A stretch of DNA of 64,000 bases from the NCBI RefSeq assembly GCF_017304615.1, contig NZ_JAFKLZ010000002.1:310001-374000 (forward strand), written 5' to 3'. The position numbers and the translations under genes are program-made. Numbering within the stretch: the first letter of the stretch is position 1; every line of letters starts with the position of its first letter. The stretch comes from Sphingomonas sp. (lineage in GTDB: Bacteria > Pseudomonadota > Alphaproteobacteria > Sphingomonadales > Sphingomonadaceae). Below, piece by piece: positions 1 to 8,921 of the stretch. The notes below the pieces were generated by a model. The model did not search any database. It was not told the DNA's origin and saw only the letters and a list, made by a program, of their open reading frames with translations.

Positions 1-1
1 C

Positions 2-1066
2 AAGGAATTCGTCGAGGAACGGATCGGCGGCGGCAAGGTGATCTATCTCAAGTCGCCGGGCTTGCCGTTCGACAAGAATTACGGGCTGTTTTCGCGAGCC
101 GAGCCGATCTGGCGGTTGCTCGACGAACTCGATCCCGACGTTGTTGAAACCTCGTCGGTGTGGCGGCCCGCCTGGATCGTGGGGCGATGGCAGGGCCGCG
201 CGTTGAAGTCGTTCTTCATGCACAACGACAATATCGCCGCCTATCCGATGCGCTGGCTGGAGGGGCTCGCCCCGCCCGATCAGATCGAGGACATGTGCTT
301 CATCTACGCGCAGTATATGAACCGCTTCCTCGAGATGTACGACACCGTCGTCACCAACGGCCCCGCACTCGAGAAAAGGCTGAAACGACGTGGCGTGCGG
401 ATCGACGCGTCGATGACCTTGGGGATCGAACGCAGCCACTTTTCGCCCGACTTGCGCGACGAAGGGCTGCGCGCGGCGATGCTGCGCCAGCTCGATCTAC
501 CGCCCGACGGGCATTTGCTCCTGGGCCTCGGGCGGCATCACGGCGAAAAGCGCTGGCCGATGATCGTCGATGCGGTCGAGCGCGCGGGCGATCGCTTGCC
601 GGTCGGGCTGATGCTGCTCGGCACCGGTCCCGAGAGCAAGCGGATCGAAGCGCGGATCGCGGGCAGCCCGCACATCCGAATGTTCCGCCCGGTCTATGAC
701 CGGACGCAACTCGCCCGGATCATGGCGAGCTGCGATGCTCTGATCCACGGGTCGGAGGCCGAGCCGTTCGGGCTGGTCGCGTCGGAGGCGATGGCGTCCG
801 GCCTGCCGCTGATCGTTCCCGATACCGGAGGCTGCGCGGAGGCGGCCGATCCGTTGACCAGCGAGAAATATCGCGCGCGCGATGGCGTCGACGCTGCATT
901 GGCGATCCAACGGCTGTTCGCGCGGGAGCCAGCGCTGCTGCGCAAGGCGGCGGTGGTGGCCGCGGGTCGTGTCCGCACCGACCGCGAACATACGATCGAC
1001 CTGATGAACTATTACGAAGACCGCATCGCCGAACGTGACGGCCGGTCAGCGCGCCTGGTCGCCTGA
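2..1066 (+). CDS. Glycosyltransferase, GT4-like (5' end outside window)
   Basis: This frame is open from the first bases of the window, so the N-terminus is missing and only about 354 residues are visible; the GTG at 38 is internal, not a start. The C-terminal half has the layout of a GT-B retaining transferase: a GLGRHHGEKRWP stretch beginning the nucleotide-sugar lobe, then SEAEPFGLVASEAMASG, the E-x7-E region typical of family 4/1 enzymes, then a PDTGG loop. Such enzymes move a sugar from a nucleotide donor to a lipid or glycan acceptor at the cytoplasmic face of the inner membrane. The substrate cannot be told. It converges on the next gene with a 21-base overlap of the 3' ends. Family call firm; role inferred. 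Confidence 0.85.
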   Translation, partial: KEFVEERIGGGKVIYLKSPGLPFDKNYGLFSRAEPIWRLLDELDPDVVETSSVWRPAWIVGRWQGRALKSFFMHNDNIAAYPMRWLEGLAPPDQIEDMCFIYAQYMNRFLEMYDTVVTNGPALEKRLKRRGVRIDASMTLGIERSHFSPDLRDEGLRAAMLRQLDLPPDGHLLLGLGRHHGEKRWPMIVDAVERAGDRLPVGLMLLGTGPESKRIEARIAGSPHIRMFRPVYDRTQLARIMASCDALIHGSEAEPFGLVASEAMASGLPLIVPDTGGCAEAADPLTSEKYRARDGVDAALAIQRLFAREPALLRKAAVVAAGRVRTDREHTIDLMNYYEDRIAERDGRSARLVA

Positions 1067-2536
1067 TTTCAGCGCATAGACGAAGTTGGTATCGCGCCCG
1101 ATGGGCACCGCCGCCTTCAGCCGATAGTCCCGCGCCGTCCGCATGATCACCAGCGCGCGCAGTTCGGACCGCTCGCCGAAATAAGGCGTGCGTAGCACCA
1201 CCACCGCAGGCTTGAGCGCGAGGATCCGCTCGATCTCCGCCTGTTGGTCGACGCCGATCGCGCCGCGTTCGCGCTTGCGGCCAAGATGACTGGGGAAGAC
1301 GTAGGGGCTCAGGCGGCACCGTCCGCTCATCGGATAGAGCATCGAATCGCCCGAATAGACGTACAGACATCCCGGGCCATGCCCGATCGCGTCCACGACC
1401 TGTGCGAATTGTTCTGGGCCGCCGCGTCCCATCCTTTTCGTGACCACCGTCACTTCACCGGCCAGAAACGCGATCAGCAGTGCGATGACCGTAATCTTCG
1501 ACGCACGCCGGGGGTCGTCGGCGAACCCGGCGGCGCAGATGCTCAACGGTACCAGCGCCGGCAGCGCATAGTGATCGAACCACGACCCGAACACGAGCAG
1601 CCCGAACACGGCCGCCGCCAACCAGGCGAACAACCAGCCGCGAATGCCACGCCGTTCGCCGCGCAGGAACGCCAGGATCGCGGCGGCGAACAACGGTGAG
1701 GTGATGAGGACGATCTTGAACAGATTACCGAGCTGTTCGAGGATCGGGTCGGGCTGGCGCGCCGCGATCGACGTGAAGTTGGCGTAGAGGAACGCGGGCC
1801 CCTGCCCGATTGCCTGATAATAGCCCCAGGCGAGCGCGGTCGGGATCAGCGCGACCACCGCCAGCAACGCGCCTTCCGCCAGCATCGGCACCGCATGCCG
1901 CCGCCGCATCCGTTCGCGCCACAGCCACCACAGCCCGAAGAACAGCCCTTCGAACACCACCGAATATTTGATCTGAAGCGCGACTCCGACCAGCGCCATC
2001 GCGCCCAGCCCGCGGCGCAACCGGCTGCGCGGATCGTGATCGCGGTCGCTCGACGCGATCAACGCCGCGGCCCCGACCGTCAGCAGATTGTAGAAAACCG
2101 GTGCCTGCCCGCCCTGCCCTTCGAGCAGGTCGAGCCAGACGATATAGGTGATCGCCCCCGCCAGCGCGCCACGCCGCCACCCGGCGCGATCGGCCAGCCG
2201 CGCGATCAACAACGCGGTCGCCACCACCGCGGCCAGCGCCATCGCCTGATACACCCAGATGCCAAGCGGCAGGCCGAAGGCGGCGGCGGGAACGTAGACC
2301 AGGAACAGCCCGATCGGCTTCCTGTCCCACACGTCGACGAACGGCAGCGCGCCGTCGAGCATCGCGCGGGCGGTGACGAAGTAGAAGCTTTCATCGACAT
2401 GCACGATCGGGTTGCCGAACGTGGCGACGCGCGCGATGATCGCGACCAGCGACAGCATGAGCCATCGCGGCTGGCGGGCGAGGAAGTGAATTGGGCCGGA
2501 TTGGGTCACGGCCGCCGCGCCTATCAGCCTCGTCAC
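1046..2536 (-). CDS. Polytopic membrane glycosyltransferase (GT39/ArnT-like)
   Basis: About 496 residues with many hydrophobic helices. Near the N-terminus is HVDESFYFVTARAML followed by a PFVDVWDRKP loop; an acidic D-E in the first periplasmic loop is the catalytic hallmark of lipid-phosphate-sugar-using (PMT/ArnT, GT-C) transferases. These enzymes transfer a sugar from a polyprenyl-phosphate carrier to protein or lipid on the periplasmic side. The called start is GTG at 2536; an internal ATG at 2458 is an alternative, and neither has a clear ribosome site. It overlaps the upstream glycosyltransferase tail to tail, which suggests but does not prove a shared surface-glycan role. Confidence 0.8.
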   Translation of the reverse strand: MTRLIGAAAVTQSGPIHFLARQPRWLMLSLVAIIARVATFGNPIVHVDESFYFVTARAMLDGALPFVDVWDRKPIGLFLVYVPAAAFGLPLGIWVYQAMALAAVVATALLIARLADRAGWRRGALAGAITYIVWLDLLEGQGGQAPVFYNLLTVGAAALIASSDRDHDPRSRLRRGLGAMALVGVALQIKYSVVFEGLFFGLWWLWRERMRRRHAVPMLAEGALLAVVALIPTALAWGYYQAIGQGPAFLYANFTSIAARQPDPILEQLGNLFKIVLITSPLFAAAILAFLRGERRGIRGWLFAWLAAAVFGLLVFGSWFDHYALPALVPLSICAAGFADDPRRASKITVIALLIAFLAGEVTVVTKRMGRGGPEQFAQVVDAIGHGPGCLYVYSGDSMLYPMSGRCRLSPYVFPSHLGRKRERGAIGVDQQAEIERILALKPAVVVLRTPYFGERSELRALVIMRTARDYRLKAAVPIGRDTNFVYALKSGDQAR

Positions 2537-2596
2537 GGACTGTCACCAAAACGCCACGCAGACGGCGCACAGAGCGCGGGAACAGGGAGGATAAGC

Positions 2597-4213
2597 ATGT
2601 TTCGGATCGATCGTCGTTCGCTTCTGATGACCGGCACGCTCGGCATCGGCGCTTATGCCGTCCCCGGTTTCGCGCAGAGCGGCAGCGTCGCGAACCTGCG
2701 CGGTTTCACCCACAATGTCGCGTCGGGCGAGCCGGCGAGCGATTCGATGTTGCTATGGACGCGCTTCGTCCCCGACGACGAGAAGCCGATCCACCTGACC
2801 GCCGAAGTATCGACCACGCCGGACTTTGTGACGATCGTTACAAAGGGTGTTGCGATCACCGGGCCGTGGCGCGACTGGACGACCAAGATCACCGTCAGCG
2901 GACTCGCGCCGGGGACCAGTTATTTCTACCGCTTCATCGGACCGGGCGGCGCCGTTTCCCCGGTCGGCCGCACAAAGACGCTGCCGGAAGGGCCGACGGC
3001 TTCGTTCAAGGCGGCGATCTTCTCCTGCTCCAATATGCCCTTCGGTTTCTTCAACGCCTACGCTCATGCCGCGACGCGCGACGACCTGGACCTCGCGATT
3101 CACCTCGGCGACTATTTCTACGAGTACAAGACGGGCGGTTATCCGCCGCTCAAGGATCAGGTGCGTCCGACCGAACCGGCGGGGGAGCTGATCCGGCTGA
3201 TCGATTACCGCATCCGCTATGCCAGCTATCGCGCCGATCCCGACCTCCAGGCGATCCACGCCCGTGTGCCGTGGATCGTGCAGTGGGACGACCACGAAAC
3301 CGCCAACGATTCGTGGGAGGGCGGGGCCGAGAACCACCAGCCGGACGAAGGCGACTGGAGCAGCCGCCGGAATGCCGCACTACAGGCCTATCGGGAATGG
3401 ATGCCGGTCAGCGACGAGCCGTGGAAAACGTACGAGATCGGCACGCTCGCGACGCTGTTCCGCACCGAGACGCGCGACCTGGCGAGGACCGAGCAACCAG
3501 ACATCGCGCCGTTGTTCAGGGAAAAGGACCCCGCCGCGGCATTGAAGGCGTTTCGCGACGGCGCCTGGATGGACCCCGCGGCGACGATGATGGGCACGCA
3601 GCAGGCGAACTGGCTGTTCCACGAACTGCGCCGGTCGGTAAAAGCCGGGCAGAAGTGGCAGGTCGTCGGGTTCGGCACGATCATGGGCAAGACCGTGATG
3701 CCCGAGGCGGCGCTCGGCTGGCTCGATCCGAACGCCGGCGAACGCGCGAAGAACTATTTGCTCGCCGGTATCCAGGCGGCGAAGGTCGGGCTGCCGTTCA
3801 ACTACGACAATTGGGGCGGCTATCCGGCGGAGCGCGAACGTTTCCTCAAGGCAGCGCAGGGCGCGGGGGCGAACTTGGTGGTCATATCGGGCGACAGCCA
3901 TAACGGCTGGGCCTATGATCTGGGCCAGGACGGCAAACCGGCGGGCGTCGAATTCGCCGGGCACAGCGTCACGTCGAACGGCTACGAAGGATCGATCAAG
4001 ACCGACCCGAAGGTCGTCGCCGCCGGGCTGGTCGCAGCCAACCCCGAACTCAAATGGTGCGACACGTCGCGGCGCGGCTACATGGCGCTGACGATCACGC
4101 CGACCAAGGTGTCGAACGACTGGCTGTTCGTCGATTCGGTGAAGACCAGGTCGGCCAACGCGGTGGTCGGGCACACCGCGACGATCGCCCGCGGCAGGAA
4201 CGTGATGGCCTAG
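2597..4213 (+). CDS. phoD: PhoD-type alkaline phosphatase/phosphodiesterase, Tat-exported
   Basis: The 538-residue product starts MFRIDRRSLLMTG, a twin-arginine export signal with Arg6-Arg7 and a hydrophobic stretch ending near FAQ. A Fn3-like N-terminal domain (roughly residues 30-130) precedes the metallophosphoesterase core with LGDYFYEY, VQWDDHETAND and SGDSHNGW, the metal-binding blocks of PhoD enzymes. PhoD hydrolyses phosphomono- and diesters in the periplasm using Ca and Fe. ATG 2597 is chosen because it begins the Tat signal and follows GGGAGGATAAGC; the same frame is open far upstream but that part is antisense to the neighbour. Its stop shares CTAG with the convergent ubiG. No Pho box was recognised upstream. 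Confidence 0.93.
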   Translation: MFRIDRRSLLMTGTLGIGAYAVPGFAQSGSVANLRGFTHNVASGEPASDSMLLWTRFVPDDEKPIHLTAEVSTTPDFVTIVTKGVAITGPWRDWTTKITVSGLAPGTSYFYRFIGPGGAVSPVGRTKTLPEGPTASFKAAIFSCSNMPFGFFNAYAHAATRDDLDLAIHLGDYFYEYKTGGYPPLKDQVRPTEPAGELIRLIDYRIRYASYRADPDLQAIHARVPWIVQWDDHETANDSWEGGAENHQPDEGDWSSRRNAALQAYREWMPVSDEPWKTYEIGTLATLFRTETRDLARTEQPDIAPLFREKDPAAALKAFRDGAWMDPAATMMGTQQANWLFHELRRSVKAGQKWQVVGFGTIMGKTVMPEAALGWLDPNAGERAKNYLLAGIQAAKVGLPFNYDNWGGYPAERERFLKAAQGAGANLVVISGDSHNGWAYDLGQDGKPAGVEFAGHSVTSNGYEGSIKTDPKVVAAGLVAANPELKWCDTSRRGYMALTITPTKVSNDWLFVDSVKTRSANAVVGHTATIARGRNVMA

Positions 4214-4950
4214 GCGCGCACCGCCGTGACGAAATAATCGAGCTGGGTGTTCTCGCCGACCGCAAATCCCTTGCCGGGCGAGAAACCCAGGCCGGCGACG
4301 TCGATCACGCGCAATCCCGCCGCCACGACCAGGGCGGTCAGTTCCTCAGGGGTCAGGAACTTGTCCCAGTCATGCGTGCCCCGGGGGATCATCCCCAGTC
4401 CTTCGCCGACCGTGATCATCGCGAGCTTCGACAGCGCGGTGCGGTTCGGCGTCGACAGGATCAGCAGGCCATCCGTCGCCAGCCCCTGCGCCAGCCCTGC
4501 GACGAACGCCGCGGGATCGGTGACATGTTCGATCACTTCCATCGACGTGACGAGGTCGAAGGTCTCGTCCGTCAGCGCCTCGATGCCGCCCACGCGATAG
4601 TCCATCGCGAGACCACTCTGCGCCGCGTGGGTGCGCGCTACGCCGATATTCTCCGCCGCCGCGTCGAGTCCGGTCACCGCCGCCCCAAGTCTGGCTAGCG
4701 GCTCGCACAGCAACCCTGCCCCGCACCCGACGTCGAGCGCACGTTTGCCCGCGAGCGGCGTGAACCCGACGCCATCGCCCTGCCAATGCCGGTCGACCTG
4801 CTCGCGGACATACTTCAACCGCGGCGGGTTGAGACGATGGAGCATCGCCGACGACCCTTTCGGGTCCCACCAGTCCTTCGCCAGCTTGCCGAAATGTGCG
4901 GCCTCGGAGGGGTCCACGGTAGTTGCGGTTGTTACGGTTGCGCTATCCAT
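4210..4950 (-). CDS. ubiG: Ubiquinone biosynthesis O-methyltransferase UbiG
   Basis: UbiG carries out both O-methylations in ubiquinone synthesis (2-polyprenyl-6-hydroxyphenol and 3-demethylubiquinol) with S-adenosylmethionine. The 246-residue sequence has the usual N-terminal FGKLAKDWWDPKG block, SAM motif I LDVGCGAG (residues 72-79), and the membrane-contact insert PRGTHDWDKFLTPEEL expected in UbiG. Length matches the family. It is transcribed divergently from lysC with about 50 bases between the starts, and converges on phoD with a 4-base stop overlap. The call is confident because the DWDKF insert separates UbiG from generic methyltransferases. Confidence 0.95.
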   Translation of the reverse strand: MDSATVTTATTVDPSEAAHFGKLAKDWWDPKGSSAMLHRLNPPRLKYVREQVDRHWQGDGVGFTPLAGKRALDVGCGAGLLCEPLARLGAAVTGLDAAAENIGVARTHAAQSGLAMDYRVGGIEALTDETFDLVTSMEVIEHVTDPAAFVAGLAQGLATDGLLILSTPNRTALSKLAMITVGEGLGMIPRGTHDWDKFLTPEELTALVVAAGLRVIDVAGLGFSPGKGFAVGENTQLDYFVTAVRA

Positions 4951-5001
4951 CGACGCTTTCTATCAGCGCCCCTCTCGCATTCCAAAGGACTTCCCGCAGC
5001 C

Positions 5002-6273
5002 GTGGCGCGCATCGTGATGAAATTCGGCGGCACGTCGATGGCCGGGATCGAACGCATCCGCAGCGTCGCGCGCCGCGTGAAGCGCGAGGTCGATGCCGGC
5101 AATCAGGTCGCGGTGGTCGTTTCGGCGATGGCCGGCGACACCGACCGGCTGGTCAACTTCTGCCGCGAAGCATCGTCGCTCTACGATCCGCGCGAATATG
5201 ACGTGGTTGTCTCGTCGGGCGAGCAAGTGACGAGCGGGCTGCTCGCGATCGCGTTGCAGGCGGCGGGGGTGAAAGCGCGGAGCTGGCTCGGCTGGCAATT
5301 GCCGATCCACACCGACGACGCCTTTGCCAAGGCGCGGATAGAGGGAATCGACACCGCCGCGCTCGACGCGTCGCTGGCCGCCGGCGAGGTCGCGGTGATC
5401 CCGGGGTTCCAGGGTCTGGCCGATGGCAGTCGCATCACCACGCTCGGCCGCGGCGGATCGGACACGTCGGCGGTCGCGATGGCGGCGGCGATGAAGGCCG
5501 ATCGCTGCGACATCTATACCGACGTGGACGGCGTCTACACCACCGACCCGCGCATCGTGCCGAGGGCGCGCAAGCTGCGCCAAGTCACGTACGAGGAAAT
5601 GCTCGAGCTCGCGAGCGTGGGGGCGAAAGTGCTCCAGACGCGCTCGGTCGGGCTCGCGATGAAGGAAAACGTCCGCGTCCAGGTGCTGTCGTCGTTCACC
5701 GGCGACGACGCGCCGATGGCCGACACGCTGCCCGGCACGATGATCGTGGGCGAAGAGGAGATCGACGAGATGGAACGCCAGCTGATCACCGGGATCGCGC
5801 ACGACAAGAACGAAGCGAAGATCACGCTGACCAACGTCAGCGACACGCCCGGATCGGTCGCCGCGATCTTCGAACCGCTGGCGGCGGCGAACATCAACGT
5901 CGACATGATCATCCAGAACATCGCGCACCAGTCTCAGGGCCGGGCGGGATCGACCGACGTCACCTTCACGGTGCCCGCGGTCGACCTCGCCAAGTCGATC
6001 CAGGCGCTTAACGAAGCAAAGGAGCGGATCGGGTTCGAGGAACTGGTCCACGACACGCGCGTCGCCAAGATCAGTGTCGTCGGCGTCGGAATGAAAAGCC
6101 ACGCGGGCGTCGCGAGCACCATGTTCACGACGCTGGGCCAGCGCGGCATCAACATCCAGGCGATCTCGACCAGCGAGATCAAGGTCAGCGTGCTGATCCA
6201 CGAGGACGAAACCGAACTCGCGGTGCGCGTGCTGCACACGGCCTATGGGCTGGACGCCGAGGAAGCGGCTTAA
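5002..6273 (+). CDS. lysC: Aspartate kinase, ACT-regulated
   Basis: This enzyme phosphorylates L-aspartate, the committed step to lysine, threonine, methionine and diaminopimelate. The 423-residue product begins MARIVMKFGGTSMAG with the KFGGTS phosphate-binding signature; GRGGSDTSAVA and TDVDGVYTTDPR are further kinase-domain blocks. Residues from about 265 to the end form two ACT domains (ITLTNVSDTPGSVAAIF and ISVVGVGMKSHAGVAS), which bind feedback-inhibiting lysine or threonine. GTG 5002 is chosen because it gives the family's standard N-terminus and AAAGGA lies 12 bases upstream; the frame is open further upstream only as antisense of ubiG. Divergent from ubiG. Confidence 0.96.
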   Translation: MARIVMKFGGTSMAGIERIRSVARRVKREVDAGNQVAVVVSAMAGDTDRLVNFCREASSLYDPREYDVVVSSGEQVTSGLLAIALQAAGVKARSWLGWQLPIHTDDAFAKARIEGIDTAALDASLAAGEVAVIPGFQGLADGSRITTLGRGGSDTSAVAMAAAMKADRCDIYTDVDGVYTTDPRIVPRARKLRQVTYEEMLELASVGAKVLQTRSVGLAMKENVRVQVLSSFTGDDAPMADTLPGTMIVGEEEIDEMERQLITGIAHDKNEAKITLTNVSDTPGSVAAIFEPLAAANINVDMIIQNIAHQSQGRAGSTDVTFTVPAVDLAKSIQALNEAKERIGFEELVHDTRVAKISVVGVGMKSHAGVASTMFTTLGQRGINIQAISTSEIKVSVLIHEDETELAVRVLHTAYGLDAEEAA

Positions 6274-6381
6274 CAACTAAACGCGCGGTGTCTCGCGGCC
6301 GTAACGGTTCCGACGCGGGACCGTCATATGGCGTGCCTAACGCCCCCTTCACCACGACCGAGTCGTCACAGGGGGATATTC

Positions 6382-7839
6382 ATGAAACGCGCTGCTCTCA
6401 CCGCTGCCATCGCCGCATCTCTGTTCGCCACCCCGGCCGTCGCCGGACCGATCCTGCTCGCGTCGGGATCGTTGACCGGTAGTTCGGCCGGCGCCAATGT
6501 CGATCTGTCCGGGCTGACCGGACTGTTGGAGAACGGCCAGGCGGGCAATCTTCTCGGCGGGCTGGGGTCTGGTATCGCCTATGCCGGCGGCAACACCTTC
6601 CTCGCGCTTCCCGACCGCGGGCCTAACGCGATCGCGTACAATGCGGGCATCGACAACACGACCTCGTACATTACGCGCTTCCAGTCGCTGACGATGGGCC
6701 TGACGCTCAATGCGCCGGGATCGGCGCTGGCCTATTCCCTGACGCCGACGCTGAGCGCGACGACCCTGCTCTACAGCCCGACCGCGCTGAACTATGGTAG
6801 CGGCGTCGGCCTGACCAACGACAACGGCACCTCGCTGGGATCGGGCGTGCCGGGCATCAATACCGCGTCGGCCTATTACTTCACCGGCCGGTCGGACGGT
6901 TACGGCGCCGGCAATTCGGGCAATCCCGCCAATGCCCGGTTCGATCCGGAAGCGATCCGCGTATCGAACGACGGCAAGAGCGTGTTCATCTCCGACGAAT
7001 ACGGCCCCTATATACGCCAGTTCGACCGCACCACCGGTGAGTTGATCAAGACCTTCACGCTGCCCGCCAATCTCGACGTCACCACCCTGTCGCCGTCCGG
7101 CAGCACGGAAATAAGCGGCAACTCCGTCGGTCGCGTCGCCAACAAGGGCATGGAAGGCCTGGCGATCACGCCGGACGGCAAGACGCTGGTCGGGATCATG
7201 CAAGCCGCACTTGAACAGGACAAGAAGGGTTATCTGCGCCTCGTAACCGTCGATATTGCGACCGGCACGACGCACGAATACGGCTATCGCCTGACTACCG
7301 GCAGCGGCGTCAGCGAGATCGTCGCGATCAACGACCACCAGTTTCTGGTCGACGAGCGCGATGGCGAGGGGCTGGGCGGCGACGCTGGCAGCAATGTGTC
7401 CAAGAAAGTCTTTCTGATCGACATCGCCGGGGCGACCGACATCACGTCGGTGGCCGGGCCGGCCGCCACCTTCCCCACCGTGACCAAGAGCGCGACTCCG
7501 TTCCTCGACATCACCGCCGCGTTGGTCGCCGCGGGCGTGCCGCTGTCGCAGGTGCCGTCGAAGATCGAGGGACTCTCGTTCGGCCAGGACGTGATGTATA
7601 ACGGCACGTTGCTGCACACACTCTACGTGTCGACCGACAATGATTTCCTCGCGAGTTCGGGACCGAACCAGTTTTACGTGTTCGGCGTGTCCGATGCGGA
7701 CCTCAACAACGCCTATGTACCCCAAGCCATTGCCGGCGTGCCCGAGCCGTCGACCTGGGCAATGCTGATCATGGGGTTCGGCCTGGTCGGTGCGGCGATG
7801 CGCCGCAAGCGGGCGCCAGAGGTCGCGATCGCGTCATAA
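6382..7839 (+). CDS. Esterase-like phytase-family secreted protein with PEPxxWA-CTERM tail
   Basis: The 485-residue protein has a Sec signal (MKRAALTAAIAASLFATPAVAG, cut after about residue 22) and a C-terminal sorting tail: VPEPSTWAMLIMGFGLVGAA followed by a basic MRRKR cluster. That is the PEPxxWA form recognised by exosortase and seen in sphingomonads. The body has LPDRGPNAIAYN, FDPEAIRVSNDG and SDEYGPYIRQFDR, typical of the esterase-like, phytase-related beta-propeller family. The activity of this family is not well established, so phosphatase or esterase function is inference. It is probably anchored at the cell surface. ATG 6382 follows GGGGGATATTC. No exosortase gene lies in the window. 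Confidence 0.9.
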   Translation: MKRAALTAAIAASLFATPAVAGPILLASGSLTGSSAGANVDLSGLTGLLENGQAGNLLGGLGSGIAYAGGNTFLALPDRGPNAIAYNAGIDNTTSYITRFQSLTMGLTLNAPGSALAYSLTPTLSATTLLYSPTALNYGSGVGLTNDNGTSLGSGVPGINTASAYYFTGRSDGYGAGNSGNPANARFDPEAIRVSNDGKSVFISDEYGPYIRQFDRTTGELIKTFTLPANLDVTTLSPSGSTEISGNSVGRVANKGMEGLAITPDGKTLVGIMQAALEQDKKGYLRLVTVDIATGTTHEYGYRLTTGSGVSEIVAINDHQFLVDERDGEGLGGDAGSNVSKKVFLIDIAGATDITSVAGPAATFPTVTKSATPFLDITAALVAAGVPLSQVPSKIEGLSFGQDVMYNGTLLHTLYVSTDNDFLASSGPNQFYVFGVSDADLNNAYVPQAIAGVPEPSTWAMLIMGFGLVGAAMRRKRAPEVAIAS

Positions 7840-7846
7840 GGCGATT

Positions 7847-7874
7847 GCCGCTGGAACGACGTCGATCCAGCGGC
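7847..7874 (+). terminator. Hairpin just after the PEP-CTERM gene
   Basis: A perfect 8-base stem, GCCGCTGG and CCAGCGGC, encloses a 12-base loop starting 8 bases after the stop codon. There is no U-run after it, so it is a weak terminator candidate or an RNA-stabilising 3' end. It lies 13 bases before the start of the next gene and therefore also falls in that gene's leader. Confidence 0.4.
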
Positions 7875-7886
7875 TAACCCGCCGCG

Positions 7887-8915
7887 ATGACTGAATCTTC
7901 CATCGGCGCCGAGCGCCTGGCCCGCCGCATGGCGCGGGGTGTCGAATTCCTGGGCTCCGAGGTCGCCATCCTATGCGGCGCGATGTCGTGGGTCAGCGAG
8001 CGCAACCTGGTTGCCGCCATCTCCAACGCGGGCGGGTTCGGGTTGATCGCGTGCGGGGCGATGACGCCCGACCTGCTCGATGCGGAGATTGCCGGTACCA
8101 AGGCGCTGACGACCAAGCCGTTCGGCGTCAACTTGATCACGATGCATCCGCAATTGTTCGATCTGATCGGTGTTTGCGCCAAGCATGGGGTGACGCATGT
8201 CGTGCTCGCGGGCGGGTTGCCGCCCAAGGGTTCGCTCGAGGCGATCAAGGAGACGGGCGCGAAGGTCATCTGTTTCGCCCCGGCGCTGAGCCTCGCCAAG
8301 AAGCTGATCCGGTCGGGCGTCGACGCGCTGGTGGTCGAGGGGATGGAGGCCGGCGGGCATATCGGGCCGGTGTCGACCAGCGTGCTGGCGCAGGAGATCC
8401 TGCCTGAGGTCGCGGCCGACGTGCCGGTGTTCGTCGCCGGGGGGATCGGGCGCGGCGAGGCGATCGCCGCCTATCTCGACATGGGCGCTGCTGGGGTCCA
8501 GCTCGGTACGCGCTTCGCCTGCGCGACCGAGAGCATCGCGCACCCCAATTTCAAGAAAGCGTTCTTCCGCGCTTCCGCCCGCGACGCGGTGTCGAGCGTC
8601 CAGATCGACCCGCGCCTGCCCGTAATCCCGGTCCGCGCGCTCAAGAATGCGGGCGGCGAGCTGTTCACCGCCAAGCAGCGCGAGGTCGCGCAGTTGCTCG
8701 ACGAAAGCAAGGTCGAGATGCTGGAGGCGCAGCTCCAGATCGAGCATTACTGGGCGGGGGCGCTGCGCCGCGCGGTGATCGACGGCGATGTCGAGCATGG
8801 CAGCCTGATGGCGGGGCAATCCGTGGGCATGGTGACGAAAGAGGAGCCCGTCGCCGACATCATCGCGCAGTTGATGGCAGAGGCCGCGCACGCGCTGGAG
8901 AAACGTGCGGCCTGA
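7887..8915 (+). CDS. FMN-dependent nitronate monooxygenase family oxidoreductase
   Basis: The 342-residue product is a TIM-barrel flavoprotein of the nitronate monooxygenase (old name 2-nitropropane dioxygenase) family. Visible features are the N-terminal AILCGAMSWVSERNLVAAISNAGGFG substrate/FMN region, VEGMEAGGHIGP (the His-containing phosphate/flavin loop), VFVAGGIGRGEAIAAYLDMGAAGVQLGTRF, the FMN phosphate-binding end of the barrel. Known members oxidise alkyl nitronates or act as NAD(P)H:quinone or enoyl reductases; which applies here is not visible. ATG 7887 follows shortly after a hairpin. It converges on the HAAS membrane protein with a 6-base gap. Confidence 0.88.
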   Translation: MTESSIGAERLARRMARGVEFLGSEVAILCGAMSWVSERNLVAAISNAGGFGLIACGAMTPDLLDAEIAGTKALTTKPFGVNLITMHPQLFDLIGVCAKHGVTHVVLAGGLPPKGSLEAIKETGAKVICFAPALSLAKKLIRSGVDALVVEGMEAGGHIGPVSTSVLAQEILPEVAADVPVFVAGGIGRGEAIAAYLDMGAAGVQLGTRFACATESIAHPNFKKAFFRASARDAVSSVQIDPRLPVIPVRALKNAGGELFTAKQREVAQLLDESKVEMLEAQLQIEHYWAGALRRAVIDGDVEHGSLMAGQSVGMVTKEEPVADIIAQLMAEAAHALEKRAA

Positions 8916-8921
8916 TCCTCG

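Noticed and set aside
1895-2596. Upstream extension of the phoD frame giving a 772-residue protein
   Set aside because: The extra part is antisense to the GT39-like gene and the Tat signal would be internal.
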